From Mycolicibacterium peregrinum (lineage in GTDB: Bacteria; Actinomycetota; Actinomycetes; Mycobacteriales; Mycobacteriaceae): a stretch of DNA of 64,000 nt. Below, one piece after another: positions 32,794-41,938 of the stretch. Position numbers and translations under genes: made by a program. Under the pieces are notes generated by a model that worked only from the letters and a program-made list of their open reading frames with translations, was not told where the DNA came from and did not search any database. Location of the stretch: contig NZ_LZSY01000140.1 in the NCBI RefSeq assembly GCF_001665625.1, positions 1-64,000 of the forward strand, in the 5' to 3' direction. How positions within the stretch are numbered: position 1 is the stretch's first letter; the number at the start of each line of letters is the position of its first letter.

Positions 32794-34107
32794 CTATTGG
32801 ACGGGCGAGCGTCCTTGCGCGGCACGATGCGCAGCGGCCAGCAGCGCGTCGCGGAACTGCGGGTGGGCGATCGCGGCCAACGCCTCGCCGCGCTCACGGA
32901 CCGTCCGGCCCTCCAACTCGGCTGCGCCGTACTCGGTGACGATTACATCCACCTGATGCCGGGGCGTCGTGATCACGGCACCGGGGCCGAACCACGGCAC
33001 GATCCGCGACTGCAGCACTCCGTCCTTCTCGAACGTCGAGGGCAGACAGATCAACGAGCGGTCCGACAGCTCAAGCCCGACTCCGGCCACGAAATCCTCG
33101 GCGCCGCCGATCCCGCTGAACTGATCGCCCGCGATGGTGTCAGCGACCACCTGGCCGTGGATGTCGACCCCGAGCGCGCCGTTGATCGTGATCATGTCGT
33201 TGTTCGCCGCGATCACCTCGGGCGCGTTGACGATCTCGACGGGGAGGAACGCGACATCGGAATTGCCGTCGAGCCAGGCGTAGAGCTCGGACGAGCCGAA
33301 CGCGAACGTCGTCACGCTGACACCGTCATACAGTCCCTTGCCTGCGTTGGTGACCTTGCCGGCCCGGTGCAACTGCATGCAGCCGTCGGTGAACATCTCG
33401 CTGTGCAGCCCGTAGTCTCCCCCGTCTCCCTCGGCGAGCAGCGCGGCGATCTGGCTGGGAATGGAGCCGATGCCGGTCTGCAGGGTCGCGCCGGACGGGA
33501 TGTAGGCGACCGCGTGCCTCGCGATCGCCCTGTCGACGTCGGAGGGCGACGCCGGGGAAAGCGCGAGCGGTGTGTCGGTCGAGTGCACGAGGACGTCGAT
33601 CTCGTCGACGTGCAGCGCATGTCGATATCCGTCGAGCCCGAATGTCCGCGGATAGGCGTCGGACGCCTCGACGACGAGCAACCGCTGCGGATCGGCGCCG
33701 GCGCGGCGTAACTCACCCACCGTGGCACCGGCATGCAGCGACAGGGAGCACCAGCCATGCTCGTCGGGCGCGGCCGCCACGGTCGTCATCACGCGCGGTG
33801 CCTGACGCTCGAGCAGCGGAGCGAACCGACGGAAATCCGCGGGGGCGAATTCCACGTCGGCGCCCATGTCCCGCAACATCCGCTCGAAGGGACCGAAGAA
33901 GCCGGACAGGTAACGGACACCGGAGCGGTTGAACAGTTCGGTCCCGACTCCGAGCAGTGCGCCGTAGACACGCAGGTCGGTCCAATCCGTGCGCTCTCCG
34001 AGTGCACGGAGGAACGCGGGCGGCTGGCCGGGCCCCAGCGGGATCCCGAGCGTGTCGGCGGTCGCCAGACGCGTGGCGGCCTGTTCGGCGGTGAGCTCTT
34101 CCGGCAT
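32794..34107 (-). CDS. Acetyl-CoA hydrolase/CoA-transferase family protein
   Basis: 437 residues from ATG 34107 (GAGAG upstream). The C-terminal half contains GIGSIPSQIAALL, LHSEMFTDG and the GSSELYAWLDGNSDVAFLPVE block typical of the acetyl-CoA hydrolase/4-hydroxybutyrate CoA-transferase family. VTEYGAAELEGRTVRERGEALAAIAHP near the end is also diagnostic. It moves CoA between short-chain acids; the exact acids are not deducible. It lies 61 bp upstream of the FAD enzyme gene, with the TetR operator between them. Confidence 0.9.
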   Translation of the reverse strand: MPEELTAEQAATRLATADTLGIPLGPGQPPAFLRALGERTDWTDLRVYGALLGVGTELFNRSGVRYLSGFFGPFERMLRDMGADVEFAPADFRRFAPLLERQAPRVMTTVAAAPDEHGWCSLSLHAGATVGELRRAGADPQRLLVVEASDAYPRTFGLDGYRHALHVDEIDVLVHSTDTPLALSPASPSDVDRAIARHAVAYIPSGATLQTGIGSIPSQIAALLAEGDGGDYGLHSEMFTDGCMQLHRAGKVTNAGKGLYDGVSVTTFAFGSSELYAWLDGNSDVAFLPVEIVNAPEVIAANNDMITINGALGVDIHGQVVADTIAGDQFSGIGGAEDFVAGVGLELSDRSLICLPSTFEKDGVLQSRIVPWFGPGAVITTPRHQVDVIVTEYGAAELEGRTVRERGEALAAIAHPQFRDALLAAAHRAAQGRSPVQ

Positions 34108-34180
34108 GGCGCCACTCTCCCACACCGCATGGTCCGATTTCCGCCAGCACGCTGACCTGGGCGCCCATAGCGTCAGCGGC

Positions 34181-35404
34181 ATGACATCGCAGCCCCAGAT
34201 GGCCCGAATCACCGTGTGGTTCATGGCGATTGCCGCCGCACTCGGTACTGCCGCGATCTATCCGCTCCAACCGGCGGTGTCCGATGTGGCCGACAGTCTT
34301 GACATCTCGGTTGCCCACGTCGGTGTCGCGCTGGCGTGCGGCCCGGTCGGCTACCTGTTGGGGCTCGCCCTGCTGGTACCGCTCGTCGACCGGTTTCCAC
34401 CGAAGTACGTCCTCGCCGCACAGTTCGGCGCCTTGGCCGCAGCCTTGGCCGCCAACGCCGCCTGCGGCACGATGTGGTTGCTGGCGCTCACCATCATGCT
34501 GATCGGTGCCTGTTCCACGGTCGGTGCGCAGTTGAGTTCGATCACCGCGCGGTTCGTCCCGGAGGGGCGCCGGGCCACCGCGCTGGGCATTGTCACGGCG
34601 GGCATTTCGGCCGGGATCATCGGGGGCCGCATCGCCGGCGGCTGGCTGACCGACGTATCGGGATGGCGCGGCGCTCTGCTCGTGTTCGCCCTCGTATCGG
34701 CCGTCACCGCAGTTGTCGCCGCACGGACCTTGCCTGCCACCGCCGGTTCCACCGCGAGCGGCATCATGGAGACGCTTCGCGGCCTGCCCGGCCTCTACCT
34801 GCGATTCCCGACGTTGCGCATGGCCGCGGTACGCGGCGCGCTCTGGTTCTTCGCGTTCTGCGCGGTGTGGGCCGGGCTCGCTGTTGCGCTGGCACAACCG
34901 CCGTATTCGTACACAGCCGAACGGATCGGCCTGTACGCGCTCGCCGGCCTCCTGGGCATCCTCGCAACGCGCATCGCCGGCACGTGGACCGATCGAGTGG
35001 GCCCGCGTCGAGTGATGTTGGTCGGCCTGGTCGTCGCGGCCCTCGGCGCGATCAGCCTCGCTGTGTGCCTGTCGAACACGGCGGCCACGCTCATCGGTCT
35101 GGCCGTGTTCGACGCCGGGCTCTTCGCGGCTCAAGTTGCCAATCAGAGCAGGGTTTTGGCGATCGACGCCGCCGCACCCGCGCGCTTCAACAGCGCCTAC
35201 ATGGTGGTGTACTTCGTGGGCGGCAGCCTGGGCACCGCCTTCGGCGCGGCCGCGGTCGGGTGGATGGGATGGCCTGCGACCGCAGCCGTAACTGCCGGGG
35301 CAATCGTTGTCGCGCTATTGCTCGGCGCCACCGACCGTCACGCCAGAGTGGCTCCCGTCGCCGAATGCCACGCCAGCGTGACAAAGTGCGGGCGGGTCAG
35401 TTGA
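34181..35404 (+). CDS. Major facilitator superfamily transporter (drug/H+ antiporter type)
   Basis: 407 residues with 12 predicted TM helices. Motif A-like sequence LVDRFPPKYVL lies between TM2 and TM3, and a second copy TWTDRVGPRRVMLVG between TM8 and TM9. It resembles the YnfM/inner-membrane efflux group. Divergent from the CoA-transferase gene (73-bp gap) and convergent with tgt, overlapping its stop by 8 bp. The substrate is unknown. Confidence 0.88.
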   Translation: MTSQPQMARITVWFMAIAAALGTAAIYPLQPAVSDVADSLDISVAHVGVALACGPVGYLLGLALLVPLVDRFPPKYVLAAQFGALAAALAANAACGTMWLLALTIMLIGACSTVGAQLSSITARFVPEGRRATALGIVTAGISAGIIGGRIAGGWLTDVSGWRGALLVFALVSAVTAVVAARTLPATAGSTASGIMETLRGLPGLYLRFPTLRMAAVRGALWFFAFCAVWAGLAVALAQPPYSYTAERIGLYALAGLLGILATRIAGTWTDRVGPRRVMLVGLVVAALGAISLAVCLSNTAATLIGLAVFDAGLFAAQVANQSRVLAIDAAAPARFNSAYMVVYFVGGSLGTAFGAAAVGWMGWPATAAVTAGAIVVALLLGATDRHARVAPVAECHASVTKCGRVS

Positions 35405-36641
35405 CGGGCACCCCGTAGTACCGCCCCAACACATGCGACCGGAGCTCATCGAATTCGCCGGCCAGGATCGATGCCCGGATCTGATCGACCAGACGGATCA
35501 CGAACCGCTCGTTGTGGATCGTGCACAGCGTCGCCGACAGCATCTCCTTGGCCTTGAACAGGTGCCGGATGTAGGCGCGGGAGTAATTGGCGCAGGTGTA
35601 GCAATCGCATTCGGCATCGATCGGGGTGAAATCCCGCTTGTACCGCGCCCCGGTGATGTTGAAGCGGCCGGTCGCCGAGTACACCGCCGCATTGCGCGCC
35701 ACCCGTGACGGCGACACACAGTCGAAGGTGTCCGCTCCGGCGGCCACGGCGTCGAACAGGTCATCGGGCTCACTGATGCCAAGCAAGTGCCGGGGCTTGT
35801 CCGCGGGCAGTTCACTGCTGACCCAGCCGACGATGGTGGCCAGATTCTGCTTCTCGAGCGCGCCGCCGATGCCGTAGCCGTCGAAGCTCAGTCCCTCGGC
35901 GGGCCCGGCCTCCTGCCCGATCGAGGCCAGCCCGCTCGCGGCCTGCCGGCGCAGATCCTCGTACTGCGCGCCCTGCACCACCCCGAACAACGCCTGCCGC
36001 GGCCGCTCCGGTGACAACGCCTGCAGCCGATGATGCTCGGCCAGGCACCGCACCGCCCACTCATGGGTGCGCTGCACCGAGCTTTCCTGGTAGGCGCGGG
36101 TGTTGACGAGCGTGGTGAGCTCGTCGAACGCGAAGATGATGTCGGCGCCGAGCTTGTTCTGGATGCCGATCGAGATTTCCGGGGTGAACCGGTGCTTCGA
36201 ACCGTCCAGATGCGAGCGGAACGTGACCCCGTCGTCGTCGACGTGAGCCAACCGTTCTTTGCCCTTGGCGATGATGTCGTCAGCCTGCAGCCGCTCGGTA
36301 TCCATCGCCAGGACCTTCTTGAACCCGACACCCAGCGACATCACCTGGAACCCGCCGCTGTCGGTGAAGGTCGGTCCGGGCCAGTTCATGAACGCCCCGA
36401 GCCCGCCGGCCTCGGCCACGACATCCGGGCCCGGTTGCAGGTAGAGGTGGTAGGCGTTGGCCAGGATCGCTTGGGCACCAAGCTGTTTCATGGTCTCGGG
36501 CAGCACCGATTTGACGGTGGCCGCGGTGCCGACCGCGATGAACGCCGGAGTCTGGATATCGCCGTGCGGCGTGTGGATGGTCCCGACCCGACCGAGTCGG
36601 CCGGGCAACTCGGCCTCCACGGTGAAATACGGCTGGTCCAC
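35397..36641 (-). CDS. tgt: tRNA-guanine transglycosylase
   Basis: 414 residues. TDSGGFQVMS carries the general catalytic aspartate, and DTFDCVSPSRVARNA the nucleophilic aspartate. The zinc site CDCYTC...H is complete (C-x-C-x2-C with a distal H in IRHLF). Bacterial Tgt exchanges G34 in tRNAs for Asp, Asn, His and Tyr with preQ1. No queC/D/E or queA/G gene is visible in the window, so a Q or preQ1 source is elsewhere or salvaged. GluQ-RS is encoded 7 kb away. Confidence 0.95.
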   Translation of the reverse strand: MDQPYFTVEAELPGRLGRVGTIHTPHGDIQTPAFIAVGTAATVKSVLPETMKQLGAQAILANAYHLYLQPGPDVVAEAGGLGAFMNWPGPTFTDSGGFQVMSLGVGFKKVLAMDTERLQADDIIAKGKERLAHVDDDGVTFRSHLDGSKHRFTPEISIGIQNKLGADIIFAFDELTTLVNTRAYQESSVQRTHEWAVRCLAEHHRLQALSPERPRQALFGVVQGAQYEDLRRQAASGLASIGQEAGPAEGLSFDGYGIGGALEKQNLATIVGWVSSELPADKPRHLLGISEPDDLFDAVAAGADTFDCVSPSRVARNAAVYSATGRFNITGARYKRDFTPIDAECDCYTCANYSRAYIRHLFKAKEMLSATLCTIHNERFVIRLVDQIRASILAGEFDELRSHVLGRYYGVPVN

Positions 36642-36719
36642 ACCTGGTATTCAACCGGATGCGCGTCCGATTTCCGTCACGGGGGCGGACGCGGCCATAC
36701 TGCGGACGTGAATTTGGTC

Positions 36720-37157
36720 ATGCGCCGCCCCATTGTCATTGCCACCGGATTTGCTGTGTGTCTGGCTGCAGTCGCCGGATGCTCGTCGCAGGAATCGGGT
36801 TCATCAGGAAAGTCTGGCCAGGGGCGGGTGACCTTCGGTCCCAACGACGCCGGCCCCGTGACCAGCGTCAGCTGCGAGACCAAGGACGGGCTGACCACGA
36901 TCGGCGTCAAGGGCAAGATGCCGGCCTCCGTGGCGCTGACCGACGGAGAGGCCCCCGTGGTGCAGTCGGTGAACATCGGCGACGTCAACGGCGAGGGGGC
37001 TTCGCTGACCTACCTGTCCGGCCTGTCGGGCGCACCGGTCGTGGCCGCACGCGACGGCAAGGCCTACACGATCACCGGGACCGGCATGGGCATCGACCCC
37101 AACCAGCCGGGCGAACCGGTGGACATGCCGTTCGACATCGCGATCACCTGCCCCTGA
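36720..37157 (+). CDS. LpqH-family (19-kDa antigen-like) lipoprotein, short paralogue
   Basis: 145 residues from ATG 36720; GTG 36708 would add four. The lipobox VAGC places lipidation at C21. The mature part has VSCETKDGLTTIGVKG, NIGDVNG and the C-terminal FDIAITC, which align with LpqH (two cysteines for a disulfide). It is a diverged paralogue of the LpqH encoded 1 kb further on. Its 3' end overlaps the convergent dehalogenase gene by 14 bp. Expected at the outer face of the envelope. Confidence 0.82.
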   Translation: MRRPIVIATGFAVCLAAVAGCSSQESGSSGKSGQGRVTFGPNDAGPVTSVSCETKDGLTTIGVKGKMPASVALTDGEAPVVQSVNIGDVNGEGASLTYLSGLSGAPVVAARDGKAYTITGTGMGIDPNQPGEPVDMPFDIAITCP

Positions 37158-38052
37158 GGAAGGTCACGATCGCCCCGGCAAGTTCCTCGCCGGCATCCTC
37201 CTGCAGGAAATGACCCGCGTTCGCGATCGTCGGATGATCGACGCCCTGTGCGCCCCGCATGTCCCGTTGGAAGATGGGCGCCATGGCTCCGGTGATCGGG
37301 TCGCCGTCGCTGAACGCCACCAGCATCGGGGTTTCGCTGGCCGTCAACGCTTTCCAAGCTGACCGGTTGGCGGCCGCGGCCGGGTCGTCGGGTGCGGTGG
37401 GAACAAGACCGGGCATAGCGCGCGGACCCGCGCAAAAGGTGTCGTCGGGGAACGGCGCGTCGTACGCCGCCCGGACCTCGTCGCTGACCGGGCGACGGCA
37501 TCCGGCCTCCACGAATCTGCCGACATCGATGGTCGGCAGATTCTGGATGGCCTTGCGGAACTGCCACCAGATTTCCGGCATGGGAATGTCGCCGCTGGGC
37601 AGCCCGGTGTTGGCAACGACGATGTTGGCGAACCGGTCGGGATTCTCAGCCGCCAGTCGCAGCCCGATCAGGCCACCCCAGTCCTGACCGACCAGGGTCA
37701 CCCGCCGCAGGTCCAAGACATCGCAGACCAGCGTCCGCATCCACTCGACGTGCCGGGCATAGGTGTGATCCTCGATGCGCGTGGGTTTGTCCGATCTGCC
37801 GAAGCCGACCAGATCAGGACAGACGACGCGATGGCCCGCCGCGGCCAGGATCGGGATCATGCGCCGGTAGAGAAACGACCAGGATGGTTCCCCGTGCAAC
37901 AACAACACCGGGTCGGCTTCCGGTGGGCCGGCCTGCACCCACGCCACCCGCAATCGGCCACCCTCGCTGTCGTCGATCTCGGAATAGCCTGGTAGATAAG
38001 CAAACTCGGGAAGATTAGCGAACCGGTCCTCTGGAGTACGCAACGTCTTCAT
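37144..38052 (-). CDS. Haloalkane dehalogenase, subfamily I (DhlA-like)
   Basis: 302 residues, alpha/beta-hydrolase. HGEPSW (53-58) gives oxyanion and halide contacts. The nucleophile D124 is followed by W125 (VGQDWGG), the same numbering as in DhlA. The catalytic acid is D249 or D251 (FSDGDP), and the base is H281 (NAGHF). The set matches HLD-I enzymes, including mycobacterial Rv2296. It hydrolyses carbon-halogen bonds of haloalkanes to alcohols. It starts at ATG 38052 and is divergent from lpqH with 138 bp between. An epoxide hydrolase would lack the Trp at the position after the nucleophile. Confidence 0.9.
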   Translation of the reverse strand: MKTLRTPEDRFANLPEFAYLPGYSEIDDSEGGRLRVAWVQAGPPEADPVLLLHGEPSWSFLYRRMIPILAAAGHRVVCPDLVGFGRSDKPTRIEDHTYARHVEWMRTLVCDVLDLRRVTLVGQDWGGLIGLRLAAENPDRFANIVVANTGLPSGDIPMPEIWWQFRKAIQNLPTIDVGRFVEAGCRRPVSDEVRAAYDAPFPDDTFCAGPRAMPGLVPTAPDDPAAAANRSAWKALTASETPMLVAFSDGDPITGAMAPIFQRDMRGAQGVDHPTIANAGHFLQEDAGEELAGAIVTFLRGR

Positions 38053-38190
38053 GACGCTGAACTTACGACCGCCTCGCGTCCGCGGGGAACGATTCTTCCA
38101 ATCCCATGCCCATGACCTGCATCAACCCCAATACTTCTGCCTGACAGTCCGCCACTGACGACGGGCTGCACAACCGTGAGGAGAGCAGTG

Positions 38191-38691
38191 GTGAAGCGTG
38201 AGTTCCTGGTTGCCGTCGGCGGCGCCGCGATCGTCATCGCCGGCCTGTCCGGCTGTTCGTCGAGCGACAAGAAAGACACCTCAAGCGAGACGAAGGCCAC
38301 CGCAACGGCGTCGGCAACGGCTTCGGTCGAGGCAGGCGACGCCAAGGCGACCACGGGTGCAGGCACCGCCCGGGTCAGCATCGACGGCAAGGACCACAAG
38401 GTCGAGGGCACGGTTGTGTGTGCCACGGTCGCAGGCAATGTCACCTTGACCGTCGGACAGGGCATGTCCGCGGTCAGCGCCACCCTCGGCGAAGGCGACC
38501 AGCCGTCGGTGACCGCAGTGGCACTCGGCAACATCGACGGCGTCAGCCTCGGCTACACGCCCGGCGTACCCGGCGGCAGTGCGGAAGCCACCAAGGATGG
38601 CAACAAGTACACGATCAAGGGTGAGGCCACCGGTGTGGATGGAATGAACCCGGTGACCAAGCCTTTCGAGCTGGAAGTCTCCTGCCCGTAG
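38191..38691 (+). CDS. lpqH: 19-kDa lipoprotein antigen LpqH
   Basis: 166 residues from GTG 38191 (protein MKREFLVAVGGAAIVIAGLSGC; GAGGAGA six bases upstream). The lipobox LSGC gives the lipidated C22. A Ser/Thr/Ala-rich linker follows (about 23-60), which in mycobacteria is O-glycosylated. The domain VVCATVAGNVTLTVG...GNIDGVSLGYTPG...FELEVSC matches LpqH (Rv3763) closely, including both cysteines. LpqH is a TLR2 agonist and abundant surface lipoprotein. Followed by a strong hairpin. Confidence 0.95.
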   Translation: MKREFLVAVGGAAIVIAGLSGCSSSDKKDTSSETKATATASATASVEAGDAKATTGAGTARVSIDGKDHKVEGTVVCATVAGNVTLTVGQGMSAVSATLGEGDQPSVTAVALGNIDGVSLGYTPGVPGGSAEATKDGNKYTIKGEATGVDGMNPVTKPFELEVSCP

Positions 38692-38726
38692 CAATCCACT
38701 CACTTTTAGCAAACATCTGGCATAGT

Positions 38727-38753
38727 GTGGGCCCGGACTGATCCCGGGCCCAC
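38727..38753 (+). terminator. GC-rich hairpin after lpqH
   Basis: GTGGGCCCGG (38727-38736) pairs perfectly with CCGGGCCCAC (38744-38753) around a 7-nt loop. A weak T-rich tract (CTGTTCTC) follows. It lies 36 bases after the lpqH stop, so terminator is the best reading. Confidence 0.7.
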
Positions 38754-38798
38754 GCTCTGTTCTCAGTCGTTTTCAGTTCGGACGACCTGAGGAGCACC

Positions 38799-40115
38799 GT
38801 GGCCGACCACCGTAAGCGCGCGCGATCATCGGCTGCCGTGGTGGCCGGTGCCACCGCGGGCCTAGCCGCGGTGCTCACCTTCGGACATGTCGCCGACGCG
38901 CTGGCGGCCACCCTGCCGGGCGGCAATGCCGTGGTCGGCGTCGGCGGGGCGAAGAACCCGAACAGCGACCGGATCCCGAACAAGTTCCAGAGCAATTACG
39001 TGCCGTACGGCGGCGAGTTCGTCGGTACCAACCCAAGCCAGTTCTACGGCGTCAACTACCCGGCCACATTGCCGATCGATGACAGCGTCGCCGAGGGCCG
39101 CCAGCCGCTGATCGACACAGTCGCCCAAGCGCGCACCGCGGCCGGCCCCGGCGGGACCGTCTACATCGTCAGTTACTCCGAGGGGACCATCGTCGCCGAG
39201 ACGTACAAGCGCGAACTCGATGCCCAAAACAGCCCTGACACCGGCGCGTTGAAGTTCGTGTACATCGCGGCGCCCACGGTTCCCAACGGCGGAATCTATG
39301 CCCGCTTCCCGAATATGGGACCGCTCGGGCTCCTCGGATTCACCAGCACCGGCGCAGCCGAACAGTCGCCCTATGACGAAACCTTCATCACCATCGAGTA
39401 CGACCCGGTCGGTGACTTCCCGGCCTACGCCAATCCACTGGCACTGGCCAATGCCGCGGCCGGGTTCGTCTATCTGCACGGCGACCCGACGCCGGATGCC
39501 ACCGACCTCAACAATCCCGACGCCGTCATCGTGAAGACCGTCACCACGCCGGGTGGCGGGACAGACACCTACATCCTGGTCAAGACCGAGCACCTGCCCT
39601 TGCTGCAGCCCATCCGCGACGTGTCGACCGCACTGCACACCACGGCATTCACCGAGCCGGTGCTCGGCGCGATCGAGCCCACCCTCAAGCTCGCCGTCGA
39701 CATGGGCTACACCGATCGCGACTACTCCGATCCCGCCACGGCTACCCGGTTCTCGTTGATCACGCCCCCGAAGCGGATTGCCGAGACCCTGAACCAGCTC
39801 CCCGGTGCCTTGCAGCAGGGAGCGGACAACTTCAAGGATGGATTGCCCTCGACGACACCACCTTCGACGGCTCCGGCACCCACCGTCCGTATCGCGGCAA
39901 AGCAGGAAGCCCCCAAGGCAGTCGAGACGAATGCCGACGCCGAGTCCCCGAAGAAGCCCATCAAGCGCGCACCCGTACAGCGGCGCGACGAGATGCGAAA
40001 CACGATGTCGGATGTGGCGAAGAACGTCAGGGACTCTTTCAAGCCCAAGCCCAAGTCCGAGCCCAAGCACCGGGCCAAGCCGCAACAGGCGTCAGACACG
40101 GACAAGGCTGCCTAG
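38799..40115 (+). CDS. Secreted PE-PPE-domain serine hydrolase
   Basis: 438 residues from GTG 38799. A signal peptide spans about 1-37. The PE-PPE domain (about 50-280) contains YGVNYPATLP and the nucleophile region YIVSYSEGT (Ser in S-Y-S-E-G), as in mycobacterial PE-PPE esterases/lipases. The tail (about 345-438) is Pro/Lys/Ala-rich and highly basic, likely disordered and possibly cell-wall or nucleic-acid binding. No N-terminal PE or PPE domain is present, so it uses the Sec/Tat route. The substrate is presumably an envelope lipid. Confidence 0.88.
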   Translation: MADHRKRARSSAAVVAGATAGLAAVLTFGHVADALAATLPGGNAVVGVGGAKNPNSDRIPNKFQSNYVPYGGEFVGTNPSQFYGVNYPATLPIDDSVAEGRQPLIDTVAQARTAAGPGGTVYIVSYSEGTIVAETYKRELDAQNSPDTGALKFVYIAAPTVPNGGIYARFPNMGPLGLLGFTSTGAAEQSPYDETFITIEYDPVGDFPAYANPLALANAAAGFVYLHGDPTPDATDLNNPDAVIVKTVTTPGGGTDTYILVKTEHLPLLQPIRDVSTALHTTAFTEPVLGAIEPTLKLAVDMGYTDRDYSDPATATRFSLITPPKRIAETLNQLPGALQQGADNFKDGLPSTTPPSTAPAPTVRIAAKQEAPKAVETNADAESPKKPIKRAPVQRRDEMRNTMSDVAKNVRDSFKPKPKSEPKHRAKPQQASDTDKAA

Positions 40116-40139
40116 AGCCCGGGATGTCATGCTGGGGGC

Positions 40140-41912
40140 ATGACTCGACGGCACCGTCCCGCCATCGTCTGGTTCCTGCTGCTCGGCCTGTTTCTTCCCG
40201 TCGTGGGATGCTCGTCGTCCCCGGACCCGGCTGACCGATTCGCCGCATTCGCCGATGCCCTGCAACGCAAGGACGCTCACGGCGCGGCCGTGCAGACCAA
40301 TGACCCTGCAGCTGCCGAGCCGGCAATCACCTCGATGTTCAACGGCATGGGGGACGCTGCCTCGGTCAAGGTCAGCGCCGAACCCGATGACCAGACCGGC
40401 GCGACCCTGAAGTATCAGTGGTCCTGGGGTGAGGGCCACGATTTCGGCTACGACACCACCGGCACCGCTGCCAAGACCGGCGACGACTGGCTGATCGCCT
40501 GGACCCCGACGCTGTTGCACCGAGATCTGCAGGACGGCTTGCGCTTTCAGTACAGCACCGACAGTGACCTGCAGACCCCGGTGCTCGACCGGACCGGCCA
40601 GCCATTGATGACCTGGCAGACCGTTGGCGTCGTGTCGCTGGACCGCGCCCACGTCGGTTCCGCCGCGCCGCTTGCCGCGCTGTTGAACCGCTTCGATGCC
40701 ACTACGACCGCGGAATCCATCGGCGCGCAGTTCACGTCGAACACCGACGACCGCGTGACGGTGATGAAACTGCGCGAAGACGACCTCGCCCAGGTGCGCG
40801 ACCAGCTGGCCCAGATTCCGGGGGTCACCGTGGCCGAGCAGGGTGACCTGCTGACTGCCGACCGCCAGCTGTCTTCGCCGGCCATCGGCGGGCTCACCGA
40901 GCTGTGGCACGACCGGATCACCAAAGCCGCCGGATGGTCGGTCTATCTGGTCGACGCCGAGGGCGCGGCCGCGCAGCGGCTCAAGGCGCAACCGCCCGCA
41001 CCGACCGACCCGATGCGCACCACGATGGACCTGCGGCTGCAACTGCTCGCCCAACAGGCCGTCGACCAGGAGACGCGTCCCGCGGTGCTGGTGGCGTTGT
41101 CGGGCAAGACGGGCGGGATTCTGGCTGCCGCACAGAACACGGCGGCGGATCCCCAAGGCGCCATTGCCTTTTCCGGGCTCTACCCGCCGGGGTCGACGTT
41201 CAAGACCATCACCACCGCAGCCGCGCTGGAGGCGAACCTGGCCACCCCGGACAGCCCGGTGGCATGCCCCGGTAGGTTGACGATCGAGAACCGCACCATT
41301 CCCAACGACGATGACTTCGACCTGGGGACCGTGCCTTTGGCGTCGGCGTTCTCCCACTCGTGCAACACCAGCATGGCGGCACTGTCGGAGAAGTTGCCCG
41401 CCGATGCGCTCACCAAGACGGCGCGCGCGTTCGGTATCGGGGTGGACTTCACCATTCCGGGGCTCACGACTGTTACGGGCCGCGTTCCCAACGCCGACAC
41501 TGCCGCCCAGCGGGTGGAGAACGGTATCGGCCAGGGCACGGTGACCGTCAGCCCGTTCGGTCTCGCCGTCGCCGAGGCGAGCTTGGCGCACGGCTCGACA
41601 GTCCTGCCCAGCCTGGTCGACGGTGAGAAGGTGACCGCCGATACCCCCTCCGAAGCACTGCCGGCCGGGGTCACCGCAGCGCTGCGGGACATGATGCGCA
41701 AGACCGTCACCGAGGGCACCGCCAGCCAGTTGAGCGATATCCCGGATCTCGGCGGCAAGACCGGTACGGCGGAATTCGGCGACAACACGCACTCGCACGG
41801 GTGGTTCGCCGGTATCGCCGGTGACATCGCGTTCGCGACGCTGGTGGTGGGCGGGGACTCCTCGACGCCTGCGGTCAAGATCTCGGGAGATTTCCTGCGG
41901 TCCGCGGGCTGA
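40140..41912 (+). CDS. Penicillin-binding lipoprotein (class B-like transpeptidase)
   Basis: 590 residues. Lipobox VVGC with C24. An NTF2-like MecA-N domain comes next (about 28-135), then the PBP dimerisation region and a transpeptidase domain. All catalytic motifs are present: S352-T-F-K355, S407-C-N409 and K540-T-G542. It corresponds in layout to mycobacterial PBP-lipo (Rv2864c type), which crosslinks peptidoglycan during septal or polar growth and tolerates some beta-lactams. It begins 24 bases after the PE-PPE gene. Confidence 0.92.
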   Translation: MTRRHRPAIVWFLLLGLFLPVVGCSSSPDPADRFAAFADALQRKDAHGAAVQTNDPAAAEPAITSMFNGMGDAASVKVSAEPDDQTGATLKYQWSWGEGHDFGYDTTGTAAKTGDDWLIAWTPTLLHRDLQDGLRFQYSTDSDLQTPVLDRTGQPLMTWQTVGVVSLDRAHVGSAAPLAALLNRFDATTTAESIGAQFTSNTDDRVTVMKLREDDLAQVRDQLAQIPGVTVAEQGDLLTADRQLSSPAIGGLTELWHDRITKAAGWSVYLVDAEGAAAQRLKAQPPAPTDPMRTTMDLRLQLLAQQAVDQETRPAVLVALSGKTGGILAAAQNTAADPQGAIAFSGLYPPGSTFKTITTAAALEANLATPDSPVACPGRLTIENRTIPNDDDFDLGTVPLASAFSHSCNTSMAALSEKLPADALTKTARAFGIGVDFTIPGLTTVTGRVPNADTAAQRVENGIGQGTVTVSPFGLAVAEASLAHGSTVLPSLVDGEKVTADTPSEALPAGVTAALRDMMRKTVTEGTASQLSDIPDLGGKTGTAEFGDNTHSHGWFAGIAGDIAFATLVVGGDSSTPAVKISGDFLRSAG

Positions 41913-41938
41913 TCGACGCGGAGGATGTGAGCACCCTG

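Noticed and set aside
33713..35134. A 473-codon minus-strand frame crossing the CoA-transferase/MFS junction
   Set aside because: It spans two real genes and an intergenic gap and is highly biased in composition.
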